From the NCBI GenBank assembly GCA_047626155.1, contig JBLHRR010000109.1, positions 1 to 19,056 of the forward strand: DNA of 19,056 nt, given 5' to 3'. Both the position numbers and the translations under genes were made by a program. The stretch comes from CALGLS01 sp047626155. Lineage in GTDB: Bacteria; Bacteroidota; Bacteroidia; Chitinophagales; Saprospiraceae. Position 1 is the stretch's first letter, and each line of letters begins with the position of its first letter. The notes below the pieces were generated by a model, which saw nothing but the letters and a program-made list of their open reading frames with translations, had not been told where the DNA came from and ran no database searches. Positions 7,699 to 15,523 of this stretch are shown here, in pieces.

Positions 7699-9477
7699 GT
7701 GAAACCAACTAACATTAAAGACCCCGAATACTTCCACAAGGTAGTTGACTGTCAGTATGCCTGCCCGGCGCATACACCTGTCCCGGAGTACATACGCCTC
7801 ATCGCTGCCGAACGGTATACCGAAGCCTATATGGTCAACTGGAACTCCAATGTTTTCCCCGGCATCCTCGGAAGAACCTGCGACCGCCCCTGCGAACCCG
7901 CTTGTCGACGCGGCCGCGTAGAAGAAGAGCCCGTTGCCATTTGTCGCCTAAAACGAGTAGCCGCTGACAACAAAGGAGATTTATCGGAATTCATTCCCAA
8001 AGGGCCTTTCCCATCCAACGGAAAAAAAATTGCACTCATCGGTGGTGGACCTGCCTCCCTCACAGTAGCTCGTGACCTAGCTCCGCTAGGATACGAGATT
8101 CACCTCTACGACGAATGGCATAAAGGAGGTGGTATGATGCGCACGCAGATTCCATCTTTCCGTTTGCCGGAAGAAGTACTCGACCAGGAAGTAAATTACA
8201 TCATCGACATGGGCATTCATACGCACTACAATACCTATGTAGAAAGTATGAAAAATATTCTCGATCAAGATTACGATGCCGTATTCGTTGGTACAGGCGC
8301 TCCTAAAGGTCGCGACTTAAAACTACCGGGTCGAGAAGAAGCGGATTCGAATATTCACATCGGGGTAGACTTCCTCGCCTCTATTGCTTTTGAACACAAA
8401 GATAAAGTAGGTAAAAATGTAATCATTCTCGGAGGTGGAAACACCGCGATGGATTGTTGTAGAACCTCTCGCCGATTAGGAGGCGAAAATGTAAAGGTTG
8501 TCGTACGTAGCCCTTTTAAAGATATGAAGGCTTCTGCTTGGGAAATTGAAGATGCGAAGCTGGAAGACATTCCAATTCTTAACAATATGCCTCCGAAAGA
8601 GTATGTCATAGAAAACGGAAAACTAAAAGGAATGATTTTCGGAAAAGTACGCGCTGAATATGATGAAAACGGCAAACGAAAACTCATCCCCACCGGCGAA
8701 CCAGATGAATTCATCGAAGCAGATGACGTCATTATTGCTATCGGACAGGACAATGCTTTTCCATGGATAGAAAAAGACCTCGATATCGAATTTGGAAAAT
8801 GGAATGTTCCGATTTTAGATAAAAAAACATTTCAATCAACCAACCCGAAAGTTTTCTTTGGAGGCGATGCTGCCTTTGGTCCGGAGAATATAATAACGGC
8901 TGCCGCTCACGGCCATCAGGCTGCTATTTCTATTCATTTATTTTGCGAAGAACAGAACCTCGTGACGGATCGTCCAGAACCAATGACTAACTTGTACCGC
9001 CAAAAAATGGGTATCCACGAATGGATGTACGACAGTCCGGTAGTAGATGATATTCGATACAAAGTTTCTCATGCCGACAAAAAGAAAACACTGAAAGATC
9101 GGAAGATGGAAGTTGAACTTGGCTTCACAAAAATCGAAGGTTTCAAAGAGGCGCAGCGCTGTTTGAACTGCGACGTGCAAACTGTGTTTGAAGAAAACCT
9201 CTGCATCGAATGTGATGCCTGCGTGGATGTTTGTCCAACCTCTTGTATCACCTTCACCCACAACGGAGAAGAACTCGATTTAAGAAGCCGGCTCTCTGCC
9301 CCAGCCACTGATACTTCACAAGATCTTTACATATCTGATATACTCGCTACTACTAGAGTAATGATTAAGGATGAGGACGTTTGCCTCCATTGTGGTCTCT
9401 GTGCCGAGCGTTGCCCTACGGCAGCCTGGGACATGCATAAATTTTTATACAACGTAACAAAAGCGGATCAGATATGA
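7699..9477 (+). CDS. GltD-like FAD/NAD(P) oxidoreductase fused to a 2[4Fe-4S] ferredoxin domain
   Basis: 592 residues, GTG start; an in-frame TGA six bases upstream leaves no other ordinary start. Residues 15-85 form the Fer4_20 cap of glutamate synthase beta-type proteins (CQYACPAHTPVPEY; C61, C65, C69 in CDRPCEPACRRG). An FAD site follows at about 111-140 (IALIGGGPAS) and an NAD(P) site at about 230-245 (VIILGGGNTAMD). The C-terminus carries two ferredoxin motifs, C502-x2-C505-x2-C508-x3-C512 and C562-x2-C565-x2-C568-x3-C572 (CLHCGLCAERCP). The protein probably moves electrons between NAD(P)H and ferredoxin-type clusters, and its position directly before korA (ATGA overlap) makes it the likely electron-transfer partner of the 2-oxoacid oxidoreductase. 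It is not a true glutamate synthase subunit: no gltB is in view and the ferredoxin tail is absent from GltD. Confidence 0.9.
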   Translation: MKPTNIKDPEYFHKVVDCQYACPAHTPVPEYIRLIAAERYTEAYMVNWNSNVFPGILGRTCDRPCEPACRRGRVEEEPVAICRLKRVAADNKGDLSEFIPKGPFPSNGKKIALIGGGPASLTVARDLAPLGYEIHLYDEWHKGGGMMRTQIPSFRLPEEVLDQEVNYIIDMGIHTHYNTYVESMKNILDQDYDAVFVGTGAPKGRDLKLPGREEADSNIHIGVDFLASIAFEHKDKVGKNVIILGGGNTAMDCCRTSRRLGGENVKVVVRSPFKDMKASAWEIEDAKLEDIPILNNMPPKEYVIENGKLKGMIFGKVRAEYDENGKRKLIPTGEPDEFIEADDVIIAIGQDNAFPWIEKDLDIEFGKWNVPILDKKTFQSTNPKVFFGGDAAFGPENIITAAAHGHQAAISIHLFCEEQNLVTDRPEPMTNLYRQKMGIHEWMYDSPVVDDIRYKVSHADKKKTLKDRKMEVELGFTKIEGFKEAQRCLNCDVQTVFEENLCIECDACVDVCPTSCITFTHNGEELDLRSRLSAPATDTSQDLYISDILATTRVMIKDEDVCLHCGLCAERCPTAAWDMHKFLYNVTKADQI

Positions 9478-11294
9478 GTAAGAAACAGATTATGATTAAT
9501 GACATGGTGGTTCGCTTCGCCAATGTCAATGGAACCGGTTCGGCTTCTGCCAACGATCTTTTTGCGAAATCCGTTTTCAGAATGGGCATCCCGGTTTCTC
9601 CTAAAAACATTTTCCCCTCGAACATTCAAGGTCTTCCAACTTGGTACGAAGTACGCGTCAGTGAAAAAGGATACCTCGGTCGGCGGGATGGCATTGACCT
9701 CTTGGTAACTATAAATCCACAGAGTTATAAAAAAGACATTGCTTCTGTAAAACCAGGTGGTTATTTGCTTTACGACAGCACTAAAAAAATGCACGCAGAA
9801 TTTATTCGAGACGACATCAATTACATCGGCATTCCTATGATGCAATTGGCCATGGATAATTTTGACACGCCTAGAAAGCAGCAATTATTTAAAAATATTA
9901 TTTATGTAGGAGCATTGTCGGCATTGATAAATCTCGACATGGAAGTTGTTCGCGATAACATCCGGGAGACTTTTGCTTCTAAAGAAAAATTAATTCCACC
10001 AAATTTCAAGGCATTGGATTTAGGTGCTAAATACGCTCGGGATCATTTCGATTGTCCATTGGAATATCGTTTGGAAAAACGCGATAAGGTTGGTGACCAA
10101 ATCCTTATTGATGGGAATACGGCTGCTGCTCTCGGTGCCATTTATGCTGGCGCAACGGTGATGGCTTGGTATCCAATTACCCCTTCAACTTCTGTTGCGA
10201 AAGCCTTTGAAATTTATTGTAAAAAATTGCGGATCGATCCAAAGACAGGAAAGCGAAATTATGCTTTTGTGCAAGCAGAGGATGAACTCGCTGCGGTAGG
10301 AATGGTGATCGGTGCCACCTGGAATGGTGCCCGCGCCTTCACCGCCACTTCTGGGCCTGGCGTCTCTTTGATGAGTGAATTTATTGGCCTCGCTTACTTT
10401 GCAGAAATACCGCTCGTACTCTTCAATGTCCAACGTGGCGGCCCTTCTACAGGAATGCCCACACGGACACAGCAACCGGACATTTTATCCACGGCCTATG
10501 CTTCTCATGGAGACACCAAACACATACTTTTATTTCCAAGTAGCCCCGCAGAATGTTTTGAAATGAGCGTAAAGTCTTTTGACCTAGCGGACCGTTTTCA
10601 AACACCGGTCTTTATGATGTCGGACTTAGATTTGGGAATGAACAACCACATGTCGCCCCCACTAAAATGGGATGACAATAAAAAATACGATCTCGGAAAG
10701 GTACTCAGTGCAGAAGACTTAGAAAACATGAAGGAGTATGGCCGCTATCTCGATGTAGACGATGACGGTGTTTGCTACCGAACCATTCCTGGCACACATC
10801 CAAACAAAGGCGCCTTCTTTACCCGAGGAACTTCGCGAGATGAATATGCCCGGTACACCGAAGATGGTGCTGCCTATGTCCGGGTCGTAGATCGTATTCT
10901 AAAAAAATGGGAAACGGCAAAAAGTCATGTGCCTAAACCGGAACTCTTCCAAGAATCTAACAATAATCCTTACGGAATGATTTTCTTTGGAACTTCTGCT
11001 TATGCAGCTCTGGAAGCCGACGAGTTATTGACGGAACAAGGCATCGCCATAGACTCCATGCGCATTAGAGCCTTTCCATTTACAAGCGAGGTTGAAAAAT
11101 TTATTAGTGAACACAAACAGGTTTTTATAATTGAACAAAATAGAGATGCGCAATTCCGTTCCTTGCTCGTCAACGAACTGGGAATCAATCCAAAACAATT
11201 GATTCCCGTACTTAATTATGATGGAACGCCGATTAGCGCGGACGTGATTCTTCGACAAATAAAAGAGGGTTTGAGTATGACCGCTTCTTCATAA
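9474..11294 (+). CDS. korA: 2-oxoacid:ferredoxin oxidoreductase, fused gamma-alpha subunit
   Basis: 606 residues; the ATG overlaps the preceding stop (ATGA), showing translational coupling. The N-terminal about 200 residues are the gamma domain (VRFANVNGTGSASANDLFAK, then DLLVTINPQSYKKDI). From about 213 comes the alpha domain: AAALGAIYAGATVMAWYPIT with YPITPST at 233-239, the pyrimidine-binding region TSGPGVSLMSEF, and GGPSTGMPTRTQQPD, a hallmark of KorA-type 2-oxoglutarate oxidoreductases. The C-terminal domain after about 490 resembles the transketolase-C-like part (IDSMRIRAFPF). With KorB it oxidatively decarboxylates a 2-oxoacid to acyl-CoA and reduces ferredoxin, or runs in the reverse direction. 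2-Oxoglutarate is the likeliest substrate for this fused two-subunit type, but another 2-oxoacid cannot be excluded. Confidence 0.92.
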   Translation: MSKKQIMINDMVVRFANVNGTGSASANDLFAKSVFRMGIPVSPKNIFPSNIQGLPTWYEVRVSEKGYLGRRDGIDLLVTINPQSYKKDIASVKPGGYLLYDSTKKMHAEFIRDDINYIGIPMMQLAMDNFDTPRKQQLFKNIIYVGALSALINLDMEVVRDNIRETFASKEKLIPPNFKALDLGAKYARDHFDCPLEYRLEKRDKVGDQILIDGNTAAALGAIYAGATVMAWYPITPSTSVAKAFEIYCKKLRIDPKTGKRNYAFVQAEDELAAVGMVIGATWNGARAFTATSGPGVSLMSEFIGLAYFAEIPLVLFNVQRGGPSTGMPTRTQQPDILSTAYASHGDTKHILLFPSSPAECFEMSVKSFDLADRFQTPVFMMSDLDLGMNNHMSPPLKWDDNKKYDLGKVLSAEDLENMKEYGRYLDVDDDGVCYRTIPGTHPNKGAFFTRGTSRDEYARYTEDGAAYVRVVDRILKKWETAKSHVPKPELFQESNNNPYGMIFFGTSAYAALEADELLTEQGIAIDSMRIRAFPFTSEVEKFISEHKQVFIIEQNRDAQFRSLLVNELGINPKQLIPVLNYDGTPISADVILRQIKEGLSMTASS

Positions 11295-11431
11295 CGCAGT
11301 TAGTCTTCGTTGCGTTTCTTTGCGCCTTTGCGCTAAAATATATAATTGGCGGAACGCCAACTTACTGACCACCACCAATTGAGATCATTTAGTATGATCT
11401 AAACAAAACCACAAATCAAAATTCATTCAAA
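11295..11431. repeat. korA-korB spacer with TTTGCG repeat and two hairpins
   Basis: 11305-11338 is a CTTTGCG-rich stretch (TTTCTTTGCGCCTTTGCG then CTAAAA) of a kind that recurs in Bacteroidota intergenic DNA. Two small hairpins follow: TTGGCG-GAA-CGCCAA at 11346-11360 and AGATCAT-TTAGT-ATGATCT at 11382-11400. Neither is followed by a T-run, so the operon probably continues into korB. Confidence 0.6.
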
Positions 11432-12487
11432 ATGACTTATATAAAACCCACCTTCAGACACCCTGGTATCAAGAAAAACAAAGTAGGCTTTGTCAAAGCA
11501 GACTACGAAGGTGCCATCTCTACCCTCTGTGCGGGCTGCGGACATGACTCTATTAGCGGTGCCATTGTACAAGCTTGTTATGAACTCTCTATCGAGCCAC
11601 ACAAAATTGCCAAAATTTCTGGCATTGGTTGCTCTTCCAAAACGCCGACTTACTTTCTCGGAAATTCTCATGGGTTCAATTCCGTACATGGTCGAATGCC
11701 TTCAGTGACTACTGGAGCAAACATGGCGAATCGCGATTTAATATACCTTGGCGTATCCGGAGATGGAGATACTGCTTCTATTGGAATGGGACAATTCTGC
11801 CACGTCGTCCGGCGAAATGTGAATATGGTTTATATTGTAATGAATAATGGCTGCTATGGTTTGACAAAAGGACAGGACTCTGCGACTGCGGATTTTGGCT
11901 CGATTAGTAAAGCGGGGAAAACGCCGAGTCCCTTTGCCGCTATTGATTTGGCTGGACTAGCTTTGGAATTGGGAGCTACCTTTGTCAGTCGTAGTTTTTC
12001 GGGAGATAAAACGCAATTGGTCCCTTTGATTAAAGCGGGAATGTCTCATCCAGGCTTTGCTTTTATTGATGTAATTTCGCCCTGTGTTACCTTCAACAAT
12101 AACAAAGAATCTACGAAATCTTATGACTTCGTTCGAGAACATCGGGAGGCTACTTCCTTGCTTGATTTCGTACCGCATGCCGAAGAGATCACCACTGAAT
12201 ATCCAGAGGGAGAAGGTACTGTCGTCACTTTACACGATGGGTCAACAATACAGTTACAAAAGCTAAGTCCGAATTGGAATCCAACAGATCGGAATTCTGC
12301 AATGAATCGTTTGCAAACGGCTAAAACCAACGGAGGGGTACTAACTGGCTTGATTTACATTGACCCTAGCAGCACCGAATTACATGATCTGATGGGAACA
12401 ACGGATAAACCTTTGAACAAAATGAAGAAAGAGGAATTGTGTCCTGGGAATGAAGCCTTGGAGGTGATTAACCAGTCGTTCCGATAA
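11432..12487 (+). CDS. korB: 2-oxoacid:ferredoxin oxidoreductase beta subunit, TPP-binding
   Basis: 351 residues. It holds the thiamine diphosphate site (GDGD at about 110-113, SGDGDTASIGMGQF, followed by NNGCYGLTKGQDS) and the four cysteines expected to bind the catalytic [4Fe-4S] cluster of KorB: C33 and C36 (LCAGCGHD), C67 (GIGCSSK) and C218 (SPCVTFNN). Length fits the two-subunit KorAB class, in which ferredoxin is external; here the ferredoxin motifs sit on the GltD-like protein of the same operon. It ends about 118 bases before the convergent response-regulator gene. That gap contains no obvious terminator. Confidence 0.93.
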   Translation: MTYIKPTFRHPGIKKNKVGFVKADYEGAISTLCAGCGHDSISGAIVQACYELSIEPHKIAKISGIGCSSKTPTYFLGNSHGFNSVHGRMPSVTTGANMANRDLIYLGVSGDGDTASIGMGQFCHVVRRNVNMVYIVMNNGCYGLTKGQDSATADFGSISKAGKTPSPFAAIDLAGLALELGATFVSRSFSGDKTQLVPLIKAGMSHPGFAFIDVISPCVTFNNNKESTKSYDFVREHREATSLLDFVPHAEEITTEYPEGEGTVVTLHDGSTIQLQKLSPNWNPTDRNSAMNRLQTAKTNGGVLTGLIYIDPSSTELHDLMGTTDKPLNKMKKEELCPGNEALEVINQSFR

Positions 12488-12605
12488 GGCCATCTATAAA
12501 CTTGTGTGTGTCATGCAGCGTTGTTACGAGAGTTGTATTTAATAGCACGTTAGCTCTTGCGGCCAGCTGCACCTAAAATAGCGATCATGCAAGGTATTGA
12601 TAAAG

Positions 12606-13292
12606 CTAATCTACTCGCAAAATAAATCCAACTTTAAAGACATTCTCAATTACAATTCGAGAATCCCTGCTCAGCATTTTTCGAAGTCGGGAGACGAACA
12701 CATCGAAACTACGGCCTAGAAAATAATCTTTTCTGCCATAAATTTTCTCTACAGCTTCGTCCCGACGCAGCACTTTATTTTGATTCAGACAAAGTAAATG
12801 CAATACCTCATTTTCTTTTTCCGTCAATCGCTGAGCGCAACCTTTATAACAAAGCTCTTGCAAGTTGTAATCAAAATTAAAATCGCCGATAGAAAACTTT
12901 ACCTCCTGCTCTTTAATAGCTCCTTGCCGCCGCAGACATACCTTCAATCGGCATAACAATTCTTCTTCATCAAAAGGCTTGGTGATATAATCTTCCGCTC
13001 CGATGGCAAATGCATTCAAGCGGTCCGTTTTTAAAGTTCTGGCAGTCAGGAAAAGGAAAGGAATTTTATCATTTAATGTTCGTATTTTTTTGGCGAGGGT
13101 AAAACCATCCATATTGGGCATCATCACATCAAGCAAACAGACATCGAAGCTGTTCTTTTTAAAGGTGGATAAACCAGTCACCCCGTCTTTGCAAAGCGTA
13201 ACTTTATAACCTTCCAGGCCTAAGTACTCCTTTAGCAAGAAGCCCAAATTTTCATCGTCTTCTACTATTAATATACTTGGTTTTTCGATCAT
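12606..13292 (-). CDS. OmpR/PhoB-family response regulator
   Basis: 228 residues. The receiver domain (4-120) has the acidic pair D12-D13, phospho-acceptor D55 in LLDVMMPNMDG, T83 (FLTAR) and K105 (TKPFDEEEL). The C-terminal winged-helix domain (about 132-228) has LTEKENEVLHLLC, an RSFDVFVSRLRKML recognition helix and the terminal NVFKVGFIL hairpin. It lies downstream of its kinase with an ATGA overlap, so the pair is translated together. The nearest suitable operator is the four-fold 11-bp repeat at 14746-14789, in the promoter region shared by the kinase and the secreted Cys-rich protein. It resembles the Bacteroides RprY type in architecture, but the symbol is not assigned. Confidence 0.95.
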   Translation of the reverse strand: MIEKPSILIVEDDENLGFLLKEYLGLEGYKVTLCKDGVTGLSTFKKNSFDVCLLDVMMPNMDGFTLAKKIRTLNDKIPFLFLTARTLKTDRLNAFAIGAEDYITKPFDEEELLCRLKVCLRRQGAIKEQEVKFSIGDFNFDYNLQELCYKGCAQRLTEKENEVLHLLCLNQNKVLRRDEAVEKIYGRKDYFLGRSFDVFVSRLRKMLSRDSRIVIENVFKVGFILRVD

Positions 13293-14566
13293 GATATGGT
13301 TTTCAAAGGGAGTTCTAAATTAAAGCGACAGCCTTTATCTATTTCACTAAAAAGCTGAATCGCTCCTTGATGGGCTTCCACTATAGCTTTGACATAAGCC
13401 AGCCCTAAGCCGAATCCTTTTTGTTGATGTAAATCCCCGGCATTCAAACGGTGGAATTTTTGGAATACTTGTTTTTGTTCAGACAATGGGATTCCGACAC
13501 CTGCATCTTTAAATAAAATACTGACCCCATCTACCTCTTTTTTCAGGTACACATCGATTTCTGGTTTATCTAAGGCATACTTAATGGCATTGTCAATTAG
13601 GTTTCGAAAAGCATTCCCCAGGTGGAAACGATCCGCCTCTACCAGTAGTATCTCTTTGCTGGCATGCAAGCGTAATTGGCCGCCATTCTCGATCAATTGT
13701 AATTGCATATCCGCGACCACTTCACCTAATAATTCATTCAAATTTATTTGTTCTAAACGCAATTGAAAGGAACCATTTTCTACTTTCATTAAATGTAAAA
13801 ATCGTTCTACTTGCTGTTTTAATTTCGCACTTTCATTTTTAATGATACCGAGATAGCGGTCCTCTTTAAGCGCTGTGTTTGTTTTTGAAAACAACTTAGA
13901 GGCCAGTCCAATATTCGTCAGCGGCGTATTAAATTCGTGCGCCATGTTATTAAAAAAATCGAGATTGCTTTGTGCAATTCGCTTTTGCTGACGCAGCAAA
14001 TAATTGGCAAAAATGAATACTCCAGTGATAAATAAGATAATCAACAAACAGGCCGCCAATTGAAATTTCATTTTTCCCATTAAATAAGGCGTCTTGCCCA
14101 AAAACAAAACTTGAAGTGCTTTGGTCTCTCGATCTACGAATGGTGTAAGACTACAGCAATAACCTGGACCTATCCCACAAGCTAATACTACTTCATTTTG
14201 TTCTAGAATGTGAAATTCATAGTCAAGATTAATATTATAAAAATCCAATGCATTACGGAGGGCTATGTCCAGTGCACCCAAATCAAGTTCCTCTTCAACA
14301 ATGCCCGTAAATGTATTGTTGGATTCCGCCGTCAACGTTGCACCTCCAACCGCACAGCTTGGCGTCACAGCTTCCGCCTCCTCATTTTCATCTTTCCCTT
14401 TACACTGTCCTACGTTCTGAACAGCCAGACACATCGCCATATTTACCGTTGAGTCAAACTGCTCTTCCAGCAAACCTTGGGAATGTTTGTACCAGCTGAC
14501 CTGAAACAAGACCAGGGCGACCAACGCCAAAGCAGAAATCACGATAAACAAATTTGTCTTATTCAT
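13289..14566 (-). CDS. Membrane sensor histidine kinase with Cys-containing periplasmic domain
   Basis: 425 residues. TM1 is residues 5-24, the periplasmic sensor about 25-165, TM2 171-190. HisKA follows with H210 in FFNNMAHEFNTPLTNIG. The HATPase domain has the N box NLIDNAIKYA (332-341), G1 DAGVGIP (364-370) and G2 KGFGLGLAYV (393-402). There is no HAMP domain, as is usual in the RprX-like kinases of Bacteroidota. The sensor part contains six cysteines: C46, C55, C71, C130, C137 and C138, the last three in ACGIGPGYCC. This points to sensing of thiol redox state or of a metal, but that is inference. The gene overlaps the response regulator and is divergent from a secreted Cys-rich protein. 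Confidence 0.94.
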   Translation of the reverse strand: MNKTNLFIVISALALVALVLFQVSWYKHSQGLLEEQFDSTVNMAMCLAVQNVGQCKGKDENEEAEAVTPSCAVGGATLTAESNNTFTGIVEEELDLGALDIALRNALDFYNINLDYEFHILEQNEVVLACGIGPGYCCSLTPFVDRETKALQVLFLGKTPYLMGKMKFQLAACLLIILFITGVFIFANYLLRQQKRIAQSNLDFFNNMAHEFNTPLTNIGLASKLFSKTNTALKEDRYLGIIKNESAKLKQQVERFLHLMKVENGSFQLRLEQINLNELLGEVVADMQLQLIENGGQLRLHASKEILLVEADRFHLGNAFRNLIDNAIKYALDKPEIDVYLKKEVDGVSILFKDAGVGIPLSEQKQVFQKFHRLNAGDLHQQKGFGLGLAYVKAIVEAHQGAIQLFSEIDKGCRFNLELPLKTIS

Positions 14567-14711
14567 TAGAGTTTATGTCTGGAGATTTTGTAAAGGAATC
14601 AAGTAGAGAAGCGCCCAGAACCTAATAGCTATAGTGAGGACGTGACGAAAGTTGGTTTGAAAAGAGCATTTGAGCTCCATGCAAAATCTCTAGTCATTAA
14701 CGCTACTACTA

Positions 14712-14719
14712 CAAAAATA
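14712..14719 (-). promoter_or_regulatory. Candidate -7 box for the two-component operon
   Basis: TATTTTTG on the minus strand matches TAnnTTTG. No TTTG occurs at the -33 position, but the first TTAACA operator half-site begins 27 bases further upstream, so transcription may depend on the regulator. The implied leader is about 140 bases. A single box in AT-rich DNA is weak evidence. Confidence 0.35.
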
Positions 14720-14745
14720 CAGAACCTATACTGAGCATACCAGCG

Positions 14746-14789
14746 CTTAACAGCTCCTTAACAAGTGAATAACAACTGTGAAACAGCTT
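14746..14789 (+). promoter_or_regulatory. Four-fold 11-bp operator array, probable response-regulator binding site
   Basis: TTAACA at 14747-14752, TTAACA at 14758-14763, ATAACA at 14769-14774 and GAAACA at 14780-14785 follow each other at exactly 11 bases, embedded in 11-mers such as CTTAACAGCTC and CTTAACAAGTG. OmpR/PhoB-family regulators bind head-to-tail direct repeats with this period. The array ends about 20 bases before a TAnnTTTG box, where the -33 element would be, as in activator-dependent promoters. Confidence 0.7.
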
Positions 14790-14806
14790 CAAGGTAAGAA
14801 ACCCTG

Positions 14807-14814
14807 TAAGTTTG
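14807..14814 (+). promoter_or_regulatory. -7 box of the Cys-rich protein gene
   Basis: TAAGTTTG fits the Bacteroidota -7 consensus TAnnTTTG exactly, with no good TTTG at -33. The predicted start site is near 14820, giving a leader of about 110 bases before the ATG at 14929. Confidence 0.6.
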
Positions 14815-14817
14815 TAC

Positions 14818-14838
14818 TAACAATTTCAGTTATTGTTA
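14818..14838. promoter_or_regulatory. Dyad at the predicted transcription start
   Basis: TAACAAT (14818-14824) and ATTGTTA (14832-14838) form a 7-bp inverted repeat with a 7-base spacer; GTAC occurs outside both arms at slightly different spacing. It could be a 5' stem protecting the mRNA or a second operator. Confidence 0.45.
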
Positions 14839-14928
14839 CTTGTACAGATAGACACCTTATTGATAACCTAATTGATGCTAAATACCGGTAGCTCAGCGGA
14901 TCTGAGTGATTTTAAAAACTATTTTCCA

Positions 14929-15360
14929 ATGAAAAATCTAAGTTTCGTATTTGCCCTTTTATTGTCTTTCAGCTTTACAACAACCACCTTAAGTGCTCAA
15001 TCCGCAGCTTCCTGTTGCGCTAAAAAAACAGCTTGTACTAAAACGGCTGCTACTAGTACGGCTGCTACTTCTGCCGCAAAAACAGTATCAGCTACAAAAA
15101 AATCTTGTACCGCTAGTAAAGCAGCTTGTGCTAAAAGTAAGACTGCCTGCTCTAAAAGCAAAACGGCAAGTACCACTACAGCTAATACTGCTATAGCTAA
15201 AACCGTAAGTCAGACTGATGCTAAAGTAAAAGCCAACTGTAACCCTGCTAATTGCAATCCGAAAAATTGTGATCCAAAAAATTGCCCTCCTGGCTGTGAC
15301 ATTTCAAAATGTAAAAAAGAAGCAATTGCTCCAGCCAGTACTGTGAAGATGAGGCTATAA
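14929..15360 (+). CDS. Secreted Cys/Lys/Ala-rich protein with a C-terminal Cys ladder
   Basis: The frame opens at 14872, but the ATG at 14929 starts directly at a clear signal peptide (MKNLSFVFALLLSFSF to TLSAQ) and is preferred, giving 143 residues. The mature part is low-complexity (Ala, Thr, Ser, Lys) with 12 cysteines. The first half has CC near residue 29 and then C-x6-C-x6-C (SCTASKAACAKSKTAC). The C-terminal half has a regular ladder, C104, C109, C114, C119, C123, C128, within NCNPANCNPKNCDPKNC and PPGC. The Asn/Asp-Pro-x-Asn-Cys repeats recall metal-binding Cys repeats, but this is not a family I can name. It lies directly downstream of the operator array and divergent from the two-component genes, so it is probably their target. 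A strong terminator follows. Possible roles are metal or thiol buffering in the periplasm or at the surface. Confidence 0.8.
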   Translation: MKNLSFVFALLLSFSFTTTTLSAQSAASCCAKKTACTKTAATSTAATSAAKTVSATKKSCTASKAACAKSKTACSKSKTASTTTANTAIAKTVSQTDAKVKANCNPANCNPKNCDPKNCPPGCDISKCKKEAIAPASTVKMRL

Positions 15361-15414
15361 GCTTCGGCTCTTCACTGACTAAGAACTTAATAACACCATA
15401 TAATTCATTTTAGA

Positions 15415-15448
15415 AGGGATTTTCCTTAGCGGGAAAATCTCTTTTTTT
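15415..15448 (+). terminator. Rho-independent terminator after the Cys-rich protein gene
   Basis: AGGGATTTTCC (15415-15425) pairs with GGAAAATCTCT (15432-15442), with one G-U pair and a six-base loop, followed by seven T residues. It lies 55 bases after the stop codon. Confidence 0.9.
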
Positions 15449-15476
15449 GTCTCCGCTCATTTTTTCATTACATTTA
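15446..15476 (+). promoter_or_regulatory. Candidate promoter of the molybdenum hydroxylase operon
   Basis: TTTG (15446-15449), a 19-base spacer, then TACATTTA (15469-15476), one base from TAnnTTTG. The TTTG comes from the end of the terminator T-run. A start site near 15483 would give a leader of about 110 bases before the ATG at 15594. Confidence 0.4.
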
Positions 15477-15523
15477 GGGATTCTTTGACGAATCTGTCCG
15501 TTCTATAGCGGGAATCCTTTTTT
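15477..15523 (+). terminator. Second terminator-like or leader structure upstream of the 2Fe-2S gene
   Basis: GGATTC (15478-15483) can pair with GAATCC (15512-15517), which is followed by six T. The same GATTC can instead pair with GAATC at 15490-15494. Mutually exclusive pairings of this kind occur in attenuators, but the stems are short, and this may only be a second weak terminator. Confidence 0.35.

Noticed and set aside
7827..8753. Minus-strand ORFs inside the GltD-like gene (for example 8355-8753)
   Set aside because: They are antisense shadows of a well-conserved coding region, with no independent motifs.
12495..12510. Second GT-rich tract after korB
   Set aside because: Only about four units, outside any gene, so not a credible switch.
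12550..12588. Minus-strand mini-ORF MIAILGAAGRKS resembling the start of an NAD-binding protein
   Set aside because: It stops after 12 codons, and nothing in the surrounding frames continues a Rossmann fold. Chance is the simplest explanation.
14885..14925. tRNA-like GGTAGCTCAGCGG segment
   Set aside because: Only a D-arm-like string and a CTCAG/CTGAG hairpin are present; there is no acceptor stem, anticodon arm or T-arm at the right spacing.
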